DNA from: Gloeotrichia echinulata CP02
GTDB taxonomy: Bacteria; Cyanobacteriota; Cyanobacteriia; Cyanobacteriales; Nostocaceae
NCBI GenBank assembly: GCA_038087035.1
Contig: CP051187.1
Location: forward strand, 3,725,001-3,789,000
Length of the DNA: 64,000 bases
Direction: 5' to 3'
Part shown: one piece after another, positions 18,298 through 27,330 of the stretch
How positions within the stretch are numbered: position 1 is the first letter of the stretch
How the letters are laid out: each line of letters opens with the position of its first letter
Made by a program: the position numbers and the translations under genes
The notes under the pieces: model-generated
Databases searched by the model: none
Seen by the model: the letters and a program-made list of their open reading frames with translations, nothing else
What the model was told of the DNA's origin: nothing

Positions 18298-18543
18298 ACC
18301 ATTCGTGACAGGTTAAGATAACATTGCTTTTGTCAATTAGAATTTATGCTGATAATTTAGGGAAAAAGACGGTATCAAAACCAGCTTTTTACTGATGTTT
18401 CAGCACAAAAATAAATGGAGAACACAAAAATTAGGCAATTGCTAACCAAAAACAGTGTTTTCTATTGGGGTATTTGGCAAATTTTTCATCCTATAGATAG
18501 ATAGACAAATGCATCACAACCTTAACCTGTCACCAATGGTCCC

Positions 18544-18948
18544 TTAATGGGGGTTACTGTCTTTACCAAAGAGATTTTTAGGAGAAAACTTGCCATTTTC
18601 GGGTGAGTATTCAGAGCAATTCTTAGCTTCTTCGCTCATCACAAGAGAAGGTTCTACTGCACACTTGAGATAATGGTTGCTGGAGTAGTATTTACAGTTT
18701 TTACAGGGAACTTTATGTAATTTTTTAATGGTAAAAACCATCTTGTTGTCTACTGCTGTTCTCAGCTTTCGCCACATTAGAAAAAAAATTACCCAACCGA
18801 ACATCAAGCCAATTGGTGTCAAACCTATCGCGACATCGGGAATATTTAATCCATCCGTTTGGGCTTTTGTCCCCTGTTGGACTTCATGCTGGGTTACTTG
18901 ATGATAATTAGTACCTGTTACTACATTTTTTAGCCGCATGTGATTCAT
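18544..18948 (-). CDS. Small single-pass membrane protein with Cys-rich tail
   Basis: 134 residues, family not named. One transmembrane helix (VAIGLTPIGLMFGWVIFFLMW, about 39-59) is followed by a cytosolic or lumenal Cys motif VPCKNCKYYSSNHYLKCAVEPSLVMSEEAKNCSEYSP (about 80-116): CxxC plus two more Cys, suggestive of metal or Fe-S binding or a redox role. The pattern is seen in conserved cyanobacterial small proteins. The start may be the second Met. Single gene in a repeat-rich region. Confidence 0.65.
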   Translation of the reverse strand: MNHMRLKNVVTGTNYHQVTQHEVQQGTKAQTDGLNIPDVAIGLTPIGLMFGWVIFFLMWRKLRTAVDNKMVFTIKKLHKVPCKNCKYYSSNHYLKCAVEPSLVMSEEAKNCSEYSPENGKFSPKNLFGKDSNPH

Positions 18949-19872
18949 AATTCGTAATTCGTAATTCGTAATTATAACTAGGGACTAGGGGTTAGGGACT
19001 AGGGGTTAGGGGAATCACATCAAGGGTTTTAGCAATTTAGAATATCCTAACCACCCAATACGGTTCGGTTAAGAGCCGTAGTTGTTTTCTAGCTTTTAGC
19101 TTCAACCCATTGAAATAGGTTAAAAGACTCCTCAGTAAGCTTTGTAGGGGCGCAAGGCCTGGGTATGGGCCAATACAGTTCAGTTAGGCTCGAATGATAT
19201 ACACTGTAGGGGCACGGCATCCACAATTTTTTCTTCTAACGACAATTTTATTCGTGCCGTGCCCCTACGACAATTTTCCTTAACTGAACTGTATCTGGGT
19301 AGGGGCGCAAGGCCTTGCGCCCCTACTTTAGCTATGAGCTATACTCATAGCCTGCGCCGCTCCGTCATAAGAAGCCATTAAAACAATCTCTCATTAGCTT
19401 TTCAAAAGTTACTGGCTTGAAGTTTTACAGCGATTTTCAGGTAAATGAACCACATTTTTATATCTCACGCATTCGCGCAGCGTCTGTCTTCGACACGCTA
19501 CGCGAACGCAGAGAAGGCGCATTCGCGTAGCGTCTGTCTCCGACACGCTTCGCGAACGTAGAGAAGGCGCAAAGGAAGAAAGAAATACAGATATCGAGGT
19601 GTGGTCTAAATACCTGAAAACTGCTGTAAGTTTAAAAATTAGTTTAACCAAAATTCAAATGATGATATATCTATCGCTAGTTTTGCTTATGATTGATGGT
19701 TTTATATCTAAAGGAATAAAAATCTCCAACTGGTACAGTGCATCAAGTGTGAGAACACTTGGGTTATGCAATATATTAATGGTACTGACACACCCTAAAG
19801 ACTCAAATATTATTGGGTAATTTATTTTTTGGTAGTCCCTAATGCCAAATTCTCCAAATTTGCCAGAAAAGA
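18949..19872. other. Long repeat-filled spacer
   Basis: About 920 bp with no convincing gene. Contents: AATTCGT repeats (18949-18975), GGGACTAGGGGTTA repeats (18984-19010), a truncated palindrome at 19144-19160, a MITE-like copy at 19172-19294, a full palindrome at 19299-19326, and CGCGTAGCGTCTGTCTTCGAC-type inverted repeats (19460-19570). Two short overlapping ORFs near 19600-19880 have no family resemblance. Confidence 0.65.
19172..19294 (+). mobile_element. MITE-like repeat with TACAGTTCAGTTA ends, second copy
   Basis: Nearly identical to 13404-13527, including the CTCGAATGATATACACTG block and the GGGGCACGGCA inverted pair. Confidence 0.85.
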
Positions 19873-20223
19873 TTAGCTCCAAGCAGGAAAAGTCATACGC
19901 ACAATTGTTTGGATATTGGGTATACTTTTAATGAAAAATTCTCCTCCATATAGTTCGGTGATGCGTTTAGCGATGATTAATCCCAATCCCGAACCTTGTT
20001 GTTCATACAGTTTACGATCAAACTGCATGTAGGCGCCGATATGGGAAATTTGTGCGGCTGTCATACCCCGACCGTTATTAATAATATACAATGTTAAAAA
20101 ATGATCATTTGTATTGCTAATCAAACGTACTTGATGACCAAATTGGGAAAATTTGAAGGCATTATCAACGATTTCTTGGACAACTTTCTTCAGGTCTTGT
20201 TCTGAAACTTTGATGATAGCATC
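19873..20223 (-). pseudogene. Histidine kinase ATPase-domain fragment
   Basis: Read on the minus strand from 20223: DAIIKVSEQDLKKVVQEIVDNAFKFS (N box) then ISNTNDHFLTLYIINNGRGMTA (G1), GSGLGLIIAKRI (G2) and a normal C-terminus. This is the catalytic half of a sensor kinase; the dimerisation/His domain is missing because the 196-bp element lies directly upstream. The product cannot act alone as a kinase. Confidence 0.8.
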
Positions 20224-20419
20224 GGCTCTTCCGTACTTAGCGTGCTGAATTTGTTAAAAAATAAGTTTGAAACCCTTGCCTGGCTCCGATAAAAGCCATT
20301 ATTTTTTGTATTTGAGCTACTGTTACTAAAAATCAAATTATAAACGCCTATAAGCCTTGTTATTAAAGCAATTTAATCGACTTTCATTAATAATTAAGCA
20401 CGCTATACACGCAAGAGCC
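20224..20419 (+). mobile_element. 196-bp inverted-repeat element, copy 2 (subfamily II)
   Basis: It starts GGCTCTTCCGTACTTAGCG and ends CGCTATACACGCAAGAGCC. Apart from the left terminal bases it is almost identical to copy 8 at 53362. It sits between two kinase-related fragments. Confidence 0.9.
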
Positions 20420-20757
20420 GAAATCCCAGCCACTAATTTTTCTCTATGCATTGTTAACTGGAGTGAAGCCGTGCGTTGCTGGACTTGCTGCTCTAGTTGG
20501 ATATTGCGGTTTTTCAACAGTTGTATTTTTTCAGCTTCTAACTCGCCGGTTCTGCGTTGCAAAGCTTCCACTACCCCATACATTTGTAGCGGGTCGATCA
20601 CGTCCAGCAAACTGGTTTGGGTAACAATCACAGCTTCCTCATAAGTATCACCATGCGTCCGAAAAGGCTGTCCAGGGAAATCGGGAAATCCGACTAAAAA
20701 GCAGTTATCTTCATCAGACCATTGAATTAGCATTTGATATTTAAATTTGCTCATCAT
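20420..20757 (-). pseudogene. Chimeric HicB-like N-terminus joined to a sensor-kinase linker
   Basis: Residues 1-42 (MMSKFKYQMLIQWSDEDNCFL... GDTYEEAV) match HicB-type antitoxin N-termini. Then, without a break in frame, comes TQTSLLDVIDPLQMYGVVEALQRR...ELEQQVQQRTASLQ, typical of the coiled linker after CBS or GAF domains in cyanobacterial sensor kinases. The frame runs into the 196-bp element after VAGIS. It is best read as two gene fragments fused by an older recombination, then cut again by the element. Expression as a stand-alone protein is doubtful. Confidence 0.65.
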
Positions 20758-20870
20758 TAATCCTAAAATATCGCACTTACGGCCAATCTGGGAAAATTAT
20801 TGAGTTTCTTTTATTATATACTTTTGTTGTTTATACTTAAAAAGTATTGTGGTTACAACCTAAAGACTTA

Positions 20871-21734
20871 ATGTTGACTAAATTTGCTATTTACAAAACA
20901 GCTGCATCTAGTTGGATTACTATATTTGACTCACCTTTTTATCCAGATTCCTTGGATGAAGCTCATATTCTCTATGAAAAAGTATTAGTACGATTTACAG
21001 AAATTGTAGAGGCAGCAACAAGCTCTACACATTTACTTGAAATTATTACACAAGAGCCTGATCCTCTGCGAATTCAGCTTCTGAGAGTGTTTCGTAGATA
21101 TGTATCACCAGATACATCCGTTGAAATGACCAAGAGGAAAGGTAAAATACCTGATATAATCAGAGACTTTGGCTATAGATTTCGTCAGATAGAAGAAGTT
21201 AAAAGAAATGTGAAAAGCCGTCCCATCCCTGATGAAACTCTGATGGCAATTCTTTTAGAGCAAAGCAACCGAGGACAAAAAGGTTATGACTTAACAGAAA
21301 GTTTTTTCTTATGGTTTAACAAAGTGTTTAGCAATAATTATTTAATTCGAGGGCCAGTTCGTGCAGGAAGAGATGTAATGCTGAATGAGGTTTTGCATAA
21401 CTGGAATAACAAAACTCCTGCAGATATTTTGATATCCAGGTTAGATGGTACTCCATTGGTAGTTGGATTTGCTCGTTATGACTCTGACAGAGGAGGATCT
21501 CAGGAAGATGATAGAACAGGAGGAAATCGAGATAAAATAACAGAAATTCTGAGTTACGCTAGCACCTATAATTTGCCGTTAAAAGTATTTATGCTCAATG
21601 ATGGTCCAGGATTACTTCTAGGATCTATGTGGGATGATTACGCTAATTTAGAAAACTATGGACAAGGTAAAGTCATGGTTTGTACTCTAAAAATGCTAGA
21701 TAACAGGTTTACAAAAGACTGGTTGGAGAGTTAA
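20871..21734 (+). CDS. Type II restriction endonuclease-like protein
   Basis: About 287 residues. Identified mainly by context: it converges on, and overlaps by 26 bp, a DNA methyltransferase gene. A conserved-looking C-terminal region LISRLDGTPLVVGFARYDSDRGGSQEDDRTGGNRDKITEIL (about 188-228) holds clustered Asp/Glu residues as in PD-(D/E)xK-like nucleases, though no textbook motif can be fixed. The ATG at 20871 is preferred over the upstream in-frame TTG. Recognition sequence unknown. Cognate endonuclease identity is inference from the pairing. Confidence 0.7.
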   Translation: MLTKFAIYKTAASSWITIFDSPFYPDSLDEAHILYEKVLVRFTEIVEAATSSTHLLEIITQEPDPLRIQLLRVFRRYVSPDTSVEMTKRKGKIPDIIRDFGYRFRQIEEVKRNVKSRPIPDETLMAILLEQSNRGQKGYDLTESFFLWFNKVFSNNYLIRGPVRAGRDVMLNEVLHNWNNKTPADILISRLDGTPLVVGFARYDSDRGGSQEDDRTGGNRDKITEILSYASTYNLPLKVFMLNDGPGLLLGSMWDDYANLENYGQGKVMVCTLKMLDNRFTKDWLES

Positions 21735-23025
21735 GTTGGTTAGCCCAATCTTTGATAGTTTTATCAGGAATAAAGTCTAAACTAGGTGATTGTTCGATGT
21801 ACAAATCCAAGCCAGTTCTTAAAATTCTATTTATCTCTATTAGATTGATTTGTCTGTATTTGGTACTAGCATTTATTCCATTCACAAAGTCACCCATTGC
21901 TTCAGTTCCTTTAACTAAACGCAGAACCATAGTATCAATAGCCAGTTGAGAATTATCAATAGCTATCCATTTTCTCCCTAATTCTTCAGCTACAGCTATA
22001 GTAGTTCCACTCCCTGCAAAGCCATCTAGTACAATACCTCCCTCGTTAGATGAAGCGAGAATTATTCGCTTAATCATATCTGAATTTTTTTCTGTGGGAT
22101 AGCCTGTAATTTTAATATTTTGATTGTGAGCATCCTTAAAATCAAGCCAAATATCTTGAACGGTAATCCCCTGACTATTATCAAAGTAGAGTTTTCTCCT
22201 GGGATTACCTGTTCCAGACCAGTAAATTTCCCCCCGCGCATCCATTTCATCTAAAGTTTCTGGAGTATATTGCCAGTGCTTACCTGGAGGTGGTAGCATA
22301 CCTCTCCAAGGTTGACCTGTTGCTCCTTTTCTTACCCCTGGAGCATGAATGGGAACTTTTTTATAGAGTCTTCCAGTTTCTGCTTCAATATATTGATATT
22401 CTTTCTTAATAGAATTCTCATTCCAAGGTTCAAATTGCTGATTCCAGAAGTAATTATCAGTTTTTGTATAAAAAAGAATGTAATCGGCTACGTTACCGTA
22501 TTGTTTGCGTGTATAGTTTTTAGGATTACACTTTTTTCTAGTAATTAAATTACGAAAATTTTTGGTTCCAAAAATTTCATCCATTATAATTTTGACTGCA
22601 AAAGCCATTTTTTCATCTAAATGTACATATATAGAACCCTCATCTGATAAAATTTCTCTTAGTAAGACAAGACGTTGACGCAAAAATTCTAAATATTCCG
22701 CACCTTCCATTATATCATGGTAAGCATGATCTTGATTACGAGACTCAAAACTACTGCCAGTTGCGTAGGGTGGATCAATATAAACTAAACTAACTTTACC
22801 TGCAACATTATCATCATTTAACAAGGAACTCAGAACTGTTAAATTGTCTCCATATATCAGTTTATTTCTTGGATAACCTTCAACACTTATCACCTGATTT
22901 AACTGGGCTGGTTTAATTTTTAATATATCTTCTATAGGCATTTTACCTTCATATTCAAGACGGAAGGGGATTATATGTTGTTTTTTCTGATTACGTCCGT
23001 TATTTCTAGGTATTCCTGTTGCCAT
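21709..23025 (-). CDS. DNA methyltransferase (beta-class, DPPY before FxGxG)
   Basis: 438 residues. Motif IV VYIDPPYATGSSF (about 81-93) precedes motif I DGFAGSGTTIAVAEELGRKWIAID (about 334-357), the order of beta-class amino-methyltransferases (N6-adenine or N4-cytosine). AdoMet binding and base flipping are inferred from these motifs. It forms a convergent restriction-modification pair with the gene on the other strand, sharing 26 bp at their 3' ends. A damaged HTH gene lies 18 bp upstream on the same strand. Confidence 0.9.
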   Translation of the reverse strand: MATGIPRNNGRNQKKQHIIPFRLEYEGKMPIEDILKIKPAQLNQVISVEGYPRNKLIYGDNLTVLSSLLNDDNVAGKVSLVYIDPPYATGSSFESRNQDHAYHDIMEGAEYLEFLRQRLVLLREILSDEGSIYVHLDEKMAFAVKIIMDEIFGTKNFRNLITRKKCNPKNYTRKQYGNVADYILFYTKTDNYFWNQQFEPWNENSIKKEYQYIEAETGRLYKKVPIHAPGVRKGATGQPWRGMLPPPGKHWQYTPETLDEMDARGEIYWSGTGNPRRKLYFDNSQGITVQDIWLDFKDAHNQNIKITGYPTEKNSDMIKRIILASSNEGGIVLDGFAGSGTTIAVAEELGRKWIAIDNSQLAIDTMVLRLVKGTEAMGDFVNGINASTKYRQINLIEINRILRTGLDLYIEQSPSLDFIPDKTIKDWANQLNSPTSLL

Positions 23026-23043
23026 TTCGATTAATATTTCTGT

Positions 23044-23186
23044 TTAATTGCTTTTTACTTTTTTTCTTTTAAAAAATCATCTAAGTCTTTTTTTCTGCTC
23101 CGCCAAATTCTTGGGTCTACTTTTGTAGCTTTAAGACGATTTGATTTTATCCATCTTTGTACAGTTCTTTGGGAGAAGGTACTATG
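23044..23186 (-). pseudogene. Excisionase/MerR-type HTH remnant upstream of the methyltransferase
   Basis: The minus-strand frame reads HSTFSQRTVQRWIKSNRLK, then KVDPRIWRSRKKDLDDFLKEKK, a good HTH_17 (excisionase-like) DNA-binding domain of about 45 residues. It has no start codon; just upstream, ATG CTG GTC is followed in frame by TAA, so a nonsense change seems to have cut off the first codons. It may once have been a control protein for the restriction-modification pair. Confidence 0.6.
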
Positions 23187-23271
23187 TTAGACCAGCATTT
23201 TAGGCTTTGTCGTCACTGATACAATAGCAAGAAGTGATTACCTATCTCAAGATATTGATAAAAACTCAACT

Positions 23272-23315
23272 GCCCTCTAATCTGTTTTACCTGGGGTAAA
23301 AAACAATTAGAGGGC
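23272..23315. terminator. Bidirectional terminator between R-M locus and pnt operon
   Basis: GCCCTCTAAT and ATTAGAGGGC form 10-bp perfect arms around a 24-nt loop; GTTTTTA follows on the plus strand and GTTTTTATC on the minus strand. It lies 70 bp after the pntB stop. Confidence 0.75.
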
Positions 23316-23385
23316 GTCTCGTTTTTATCCCGTCATTCATCCCACACCAACTTCGGGTATGGTGTGGGGCTTCTGCCGGGTTAAG

Positions 23386-24795
23386 CTAAAGTTGCTTCAC
23401 CTCAGAAACCAACTTCGCCACCATATCCTTCGCGCTACCAAACAGCATCGTAGTTTTATCCTTGTAGAACAACTCATTATCTACACCGGCAAAACCTGTA
23501 CTCATCCCGCGCTTAATCACAATTGTCTGCTTCGCCCGATCTACTTCCAAAATCGGCATACCATAAATCGGACTATTAACATCACTCCGCGCCGCTGGAT
23601 TTACTACATCGTTGGCGCCAATGACTAAAGCCACATCCGCTTGTTCAAATTGCGGATTAATATCATCCATATCATACAACTGGGTATAAGGCACATTTGC
23701 CTCAGCCAGCAATACGTTCATGTGTCCTGGCATTCTACCAGCTACGGGATGAATTGCGTACTTGACATCAACGCCCATCCGTTCTAGTTGATCTGACAAT
23801 TCCCGGACGCTATGTTGTGCTTGCGCTACTGCCATCCCGTAACCTGGTACAATAACCACAGAGCGGGCATAACCCAACATCATCGCCCCTTCTTCAGCAT
23901 CGATGCTGCGGACTGTTTGATCTATTGCACCACCACTAGCAGCAGCACCACCGCCAGAACTAGAACCAGTACCAAAGGCGCTGAACAGTACACTAAATAG
24001 AGAACGGTTCATCGCCTTACACATAATTTCGGTAAGGATAATCCCAGAAGCACCCACCAATGCGCCGGCGATGATTAACATATTGTTCATTACCACGAAA
24101 CCTGCAGCGGCTGCGGCTATACCTGACAATGAGTTCAACAGTGAAATTACCACGGGCATATCACCGCCACCAATGGGGATGACGAACATGACACCCAGTA
24201 TTAAAGAAACCGTAACTACTGCTAAAAATACAGGTAAGCTATCGGGTGTGATGATTAAGTAGGCACTACCCACTAAATAACTACCCAGCAGTAACAGGTT
24301 AAATGGTTGCTGGAAAGGAAATGTAATCGGGGAACCGCTAATTAAACCTTGCAATTTGGCAAAGGCGAGAAAACTACCTGTGAAGGTAACACCACCGATT
24401 AACACATCCAGCAGCATGGAAATGTTGACATCTAGGGGTACGGGGGCGCCAGCATCCAATAAGCGCCAGAATTCTGCAACGGCGACTAATGCAGAAGCCG
24501 CACCACCTAAACCGTTGAGTAAACCCACCATTTGGGGCATTTCGGTCATTTGCACTTTGTAAGCGGCGATCGCCCCAATAGCAGAACCAATCGCCAAGCC
24601 TAACAATATCATCTCGTAGTTCAACACATGCCGATCTAGCAGTGTGGCAACAATCGCCAGCAGCATCCCCACAGCCGCTACCACATTACCATTCCGGGCT
24701 GTGGCGGGTGAACCTAGCTTTTTCAGCCCCAAAATGAATAAGGATGAAGCAACTAGATACGTCAGCTGAATTCCAGTTGGTAAAAAATCGCTCAC
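23386..24795 (-). CDS. pntB: Proton-translocating NAD(P) transhydrogenase, beta subunit
   Basis: 469 residues. The N-terminal half has several membrane helices (domain II). The C-terminal half is the NADP(H)-binding domain III: [46 protein letters not shown]-like (here [23 protein letters not shown], about 349-371), [15 protein letters not shown] and [11 protein letters not shown]. With pntA1 and pntA2 it couples hydride transfer between NADH and NADP+ to proton flow across the membrane. Its ATG overlaps the pntA2 stop by 4 bp (ATGA), a sign of translational coupling. A terminator hairpin follows. Confidence 0.96.
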   Translation of the reverse strand: [469 protein letters not shown]

Positions 24796-25085
24796 GCCTT
24801 AATCTCCTTTTTCTTGAACATTTGCAGCATTCTGTCTGTAACTAAAAAGCCACCAACGACGTTGACGGTTGCTAAAACCACACCAATTAAACCGAGGATT
24901 ACTGATAGATTTGTGTTTCTCTCACCAGCAGCGACAATTGCACCCAGTACCGCAATACCAGAAATTGCGTTTGATCCCGACATTAAGGGGGTGTGTAGGG
25001 TAGGCGGAATTTTGTTGATGACTTCAAAACCAATAAACGACGCCAACACAAATACAAATAAAGCAGCAAGTAATGCTTCTGTCAT
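24792..25085 (-). CDS. pntA2: Proton-translocating NAD(P) transhydrogenase, alpha-2 subunit
   Basis: 97 residues: the membrane part of the alpha subunit encoded as a separate small gene, as in other cyanobacteria. Helices are visible at LLAALFVFVLASFIGFEVI, GIAVLGAIVAAG and VILGLIGVVLATVNVVGGF. The ATG at 25085 is chosen because AAGGAG lies about 10 nt upstream and MTEALLAALFVFVLASFIGF is the family start. The reading frame stays open for 131 more codons upstream through a tandem repeat, but that extension (SKFPVPSSKFPVPS...) is low complexity and unlikely to be translated. Confidence 0.92.
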   Translation of the reverse strand: MTEALLAALFVFVLASFIGFEVINKIPPTLHTPLMSGSNAISGIAVLGAIVAAGERNTNLSVILGLIGVVLATVNVVGGFLVTDRMLQMFKKKEIKA

Positions 25086-25110
25086 GAAATGAAAACTCCT
25101 TACGATATTA

Positions 25111-25191
25111 TGGGGCATGGGGCATGGGGCATGGGGCATGGGGCATGGGGCATGGGGCATTGGGCATTGGGCATTGGGCATTGGGCATTGG
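25111..25191. repeat. GGGCATG / GGGCATT heptamer array
   Basis: About 11 units of GGGCATG then GGGCATT, an STRR block in the gap between pntA1 and pntA2. Confidence 0.9.
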
Positions 25192-25216
25192 GGGAGGAGT
25201 TTTAGCTTCAGAACAC

Positions 25217-25489
25217 GAAACTTCGACTTCAAAACACGAAACTTCGACTTCAAAACACGAAACTTCGAGCTTGGAACAGGAAACTTCGAGCTTGGAACAG
25301 GAAACTTCGAGCTTGGAACACGAAACTTCGAGCTTGGAACAGGAAACTTCGAGCTTGGAACAGGAAACTTCGAGCTTGGAACAGGAAACTTCGAGCTTGG
25401 AACAGGAAACTTCGAGCTTGGAACAGGAAACTTCGAGCTTGGAACACGAAACTTCGAGCTTGGAACACGAAACTTCACACTCCCCCAGT
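25217..25489. repeat. 21-bp tandem repeat inside the pnt operon
   Basis: Twelve full 21-bp units (25217-25468) plus a partial one. Consensus GAAACTTCGAGCTTGGAACA followed by G, with variants at the end (ACAC/ACAG) and three units carrying GACTTCAAAACAC. All six frames lack stops because the unit length is a multiple of 3. It lies between pntA1 and pntA2, so it should be transcribed. Confidence 0.95.
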
Positions 25490-25498
25490 CCCCAGTCC

Positions 25499-26674
25499 CT
25501 AACTAACTGGTGATTGTTGAGTGTTCAAAGCTGCTAAAGCTTCCTTGACTCGTTGATTGCGAATTTCACCGGCGTGGGTAATGGTAGCCGCATCAACGAT
25601 GTCATCGCCAAAGTTCACCTGTAAAGCTTTGTCTTTATTAATCAACAGTTGCATCAAGGATGTTAAATTCTTCGCATACAGTTGGCTGGCGTGGACTGGC
25701 ATTGATGATGGTAGATTGATCGGTCCGATAATGGTGACGCCGTTCCACACAATGTCTTTACCGGGATCGGTGCAGGCGCAGTTTCCACCTTGTTCGGCGG
25801 CTAAGTCTACAATGACGGAACCGGGTTTCATTTGCGCTACCATTTCCTCTGTTACGAGTCTTGGTGCTTTTCTACCGGGAACTTGGGCGGTGGTAATCAC
25901 CACGTCGGAATTTTTGACGTGTTCGGCGACAAGTTCTTGGGTGCGCTGTTTGCTGGCTTCGGAAATTTCTTTGGCGTAACCACCAGCTGCGGTAGTTTCT
26001 TCATCTAGTTTAACTTCGACGAATTTCGCCCCTAAGCTTTGCACTTCTTCTTTGACTGCGGGACGGATATCAAAGGCTTCTACTACTGCACCTAGGCGTC
26101 TGGCGGTGGCGATCGCTTGCAGTCCGGCGACACCAGCACCCATAATAAATACTTTCGCTGGGGCAATTGTCCCTGCGGCTGTGGTTAACATAGGGAAGTA
26201 TTTTGGTAATGCAGCTGCGGCAATTAATACTGCTTTATAACCTGCTAGTGAGGCTTGGGAGGATAAAGCATCCATGCTTTGCGCCCTGGTAGTACGGGGG
26301 ATCAATTCCATACTCAAGGCTGTTACTTGGCGATTTGCTAATTGCTGTGCTATTAAGGGATTTCCCAAGGGATTGAGAAAGCTGATTAGTACAGCCCCTG
26401 CTTTGAGCAAGTCAATTTCTGAACGTCCATTGTCTCTCTCTTGTGGTGGGCTAACTTTGAGTAAAATATCTGCTTCACCCCATAATGTGGCAGTATCTGC
26501 GATAATTTTGGCTCCTGCTGCTTCATAAGCCGAATCACTGAAAAAGGATCGCTCTCCTGCACCTGATTCTACCGACACTTCTAAACCTTGTTTGACTAAT
26601 CGGGCTACGGTGTCAGGAATTAAAGCTACACGACGTTCACAAACTTCAATTTCCTTGGGAACTGCTATTCTCAT
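25499..26674 (-). CDS. pntA1: Proton-translocating NAD(P) transhydrogenase, alpha-1 subunit
   Basis: 391 residues: the soluble NAD(H)-binding domain I. Family marks are MRIAVPKEIEVCERRVALIPDT at the start, RAQSMDALSSQASLAGYKAV (about 126-145), the Rossmann motif VFIMGAGVAGLQAIATARRLGA (about 175-196), and VVITTAQVPGRKAPRLVTEEMV. Alanine dehydrogenases share this fold but lack the transhydrogenase context. The ATG at 26674 follows TAGGAGAG; an upstream in-frame extension of 12 codons is not supported. The downstream operon partner pntA2 is separated by a 413-bp repeat-filled gap, unusual within an operon. Confidence 0.95.
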   Translation of the reverse strand: MRIAVPKEIEVCERRVALIPDTVARLVKQGLEVSVESGAGERSFFSDSAYEAAGAKIIADTATLWGEADILLKVSPPQERDNGRSEIDLLKAGAVLISFLNPLGNPLIAQQLANRQVTALSMELIPRTTRAQSMDALSSQASLAGYKAVLIAAAALPKYFPMLTTAAGTIAPAKVFIMGAGVAGLQAIATARRLGAVVEAFDIRPAVKEEVQSLGAKFVEVKLDEETTAAGGYAKEISEASKQRTQELVAEHVKNSDVVITTAQVPGRKAPRLVTEEMVAQMKPGSVIVDLAAEQGGNCACTDPGKDIVWNGVTIIGPINLPSSMPVHASQLYAKNLTSLMQLLINKDKALQVNFGDDIVDAATITHAGEIRNQRVKEALAALNTQQSPVS

Positions 26675-26844
26675 GAACTCTCCTAAATATAAATACCTAA
26701 TTTGTGCCAATTCAGCAATTTTTTTGAGCAGGGATTCCCCGCACTCATTGTCTATGGGCGCGGACTATCAGCCCTTGCTTTTCCTTGTAGATTGAACTTT
26801 TAATTTTTCTCTCTCACCAAAGTCCTCACTTCGTGACGCTACGC

Positions 26845-27330
26845 GAACGCGCCGTGGAAGCCCCTGCATTCATGCATGGGGGTAAGGCGCAGGCGATTTC
26901 AATCGCAGTCACATTATACGGGGGTTGCTGCATTCGGTGTACCTTTGTTTTGTACTTTCAACGGGACAATTACCGTTTCAAATTTGACAACCATGTACGC
27001 ATAATGTTTTGCTCCATTCGCGCAGCGTGGCGCAGCCAAGAGCCTCCCTTACGGGGTAATGTGAGCTTCTCCTAAGAGGAGACGCTGCGCGAAAGACAAT
27101 GTTAGAGGTCGGTAACTATCCAAACGACACTGGTTTAACCCCTTTAAGCCTGTTTAATCGTTCAGTTCTAGAGCAAGGAACTTGTCTGACGACACGCTTA
27201 CGCGAACGCACTCTCCTTGGTAGGTCTTTAACTCTTGCCTCTAACGTAGTTCAGTTAAGAACGTGAGTTGGGTCAGGTTAAGGCAATTTCTGCGCCCCCG
27301 CCTTTAGGCGTGGGGTTCCTGACTCCACTT
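26845..27330 (-). mobile_element. Probable TnpB-type (IS200/IS605) relic
   Basis: The minus strand carries a hairpin CCCCACGCCTAAAGGCGGGG near 27295-27320 and, about 450 bp on, GCAACCCCCGTATAATGTGA then ACCCCCATGCATGAATGCAG (hairpin CCCCCATGC/GCATGGGGG-like) near 26856-26935, as at the ends of cyanobacterial TnpB elements. No intact tnpB remains between. CGCGTAGCG-type palindromes are interspersed. Confidence 0.4.

Noticed and set aside
18107..18321. Three overlapping ORFs of 60-70 codons
   Set aside because: They translate the GGGGACT repeat and the CACTTCGACAAGC module in all frames; repeat artefacts.
19655..19882. 75-codon ORF downstream of the kinase fragment
   Set aside because: No family resemblance, no ribosome site and overlaps antisense ORFs; composition is that of spacer DNA.
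25217..25489. Possible CRISPR array
   Set aside because: Units are contiguous 21-bp tandem copies with no unique spacers.
25117..25513. Long overlapping ORFs across the 21-bp and heptamer repeats
   Set aside because: All frames are open because the repeat unit is divisible by 3 and stop-free; no ribosome site and no family resemblance.
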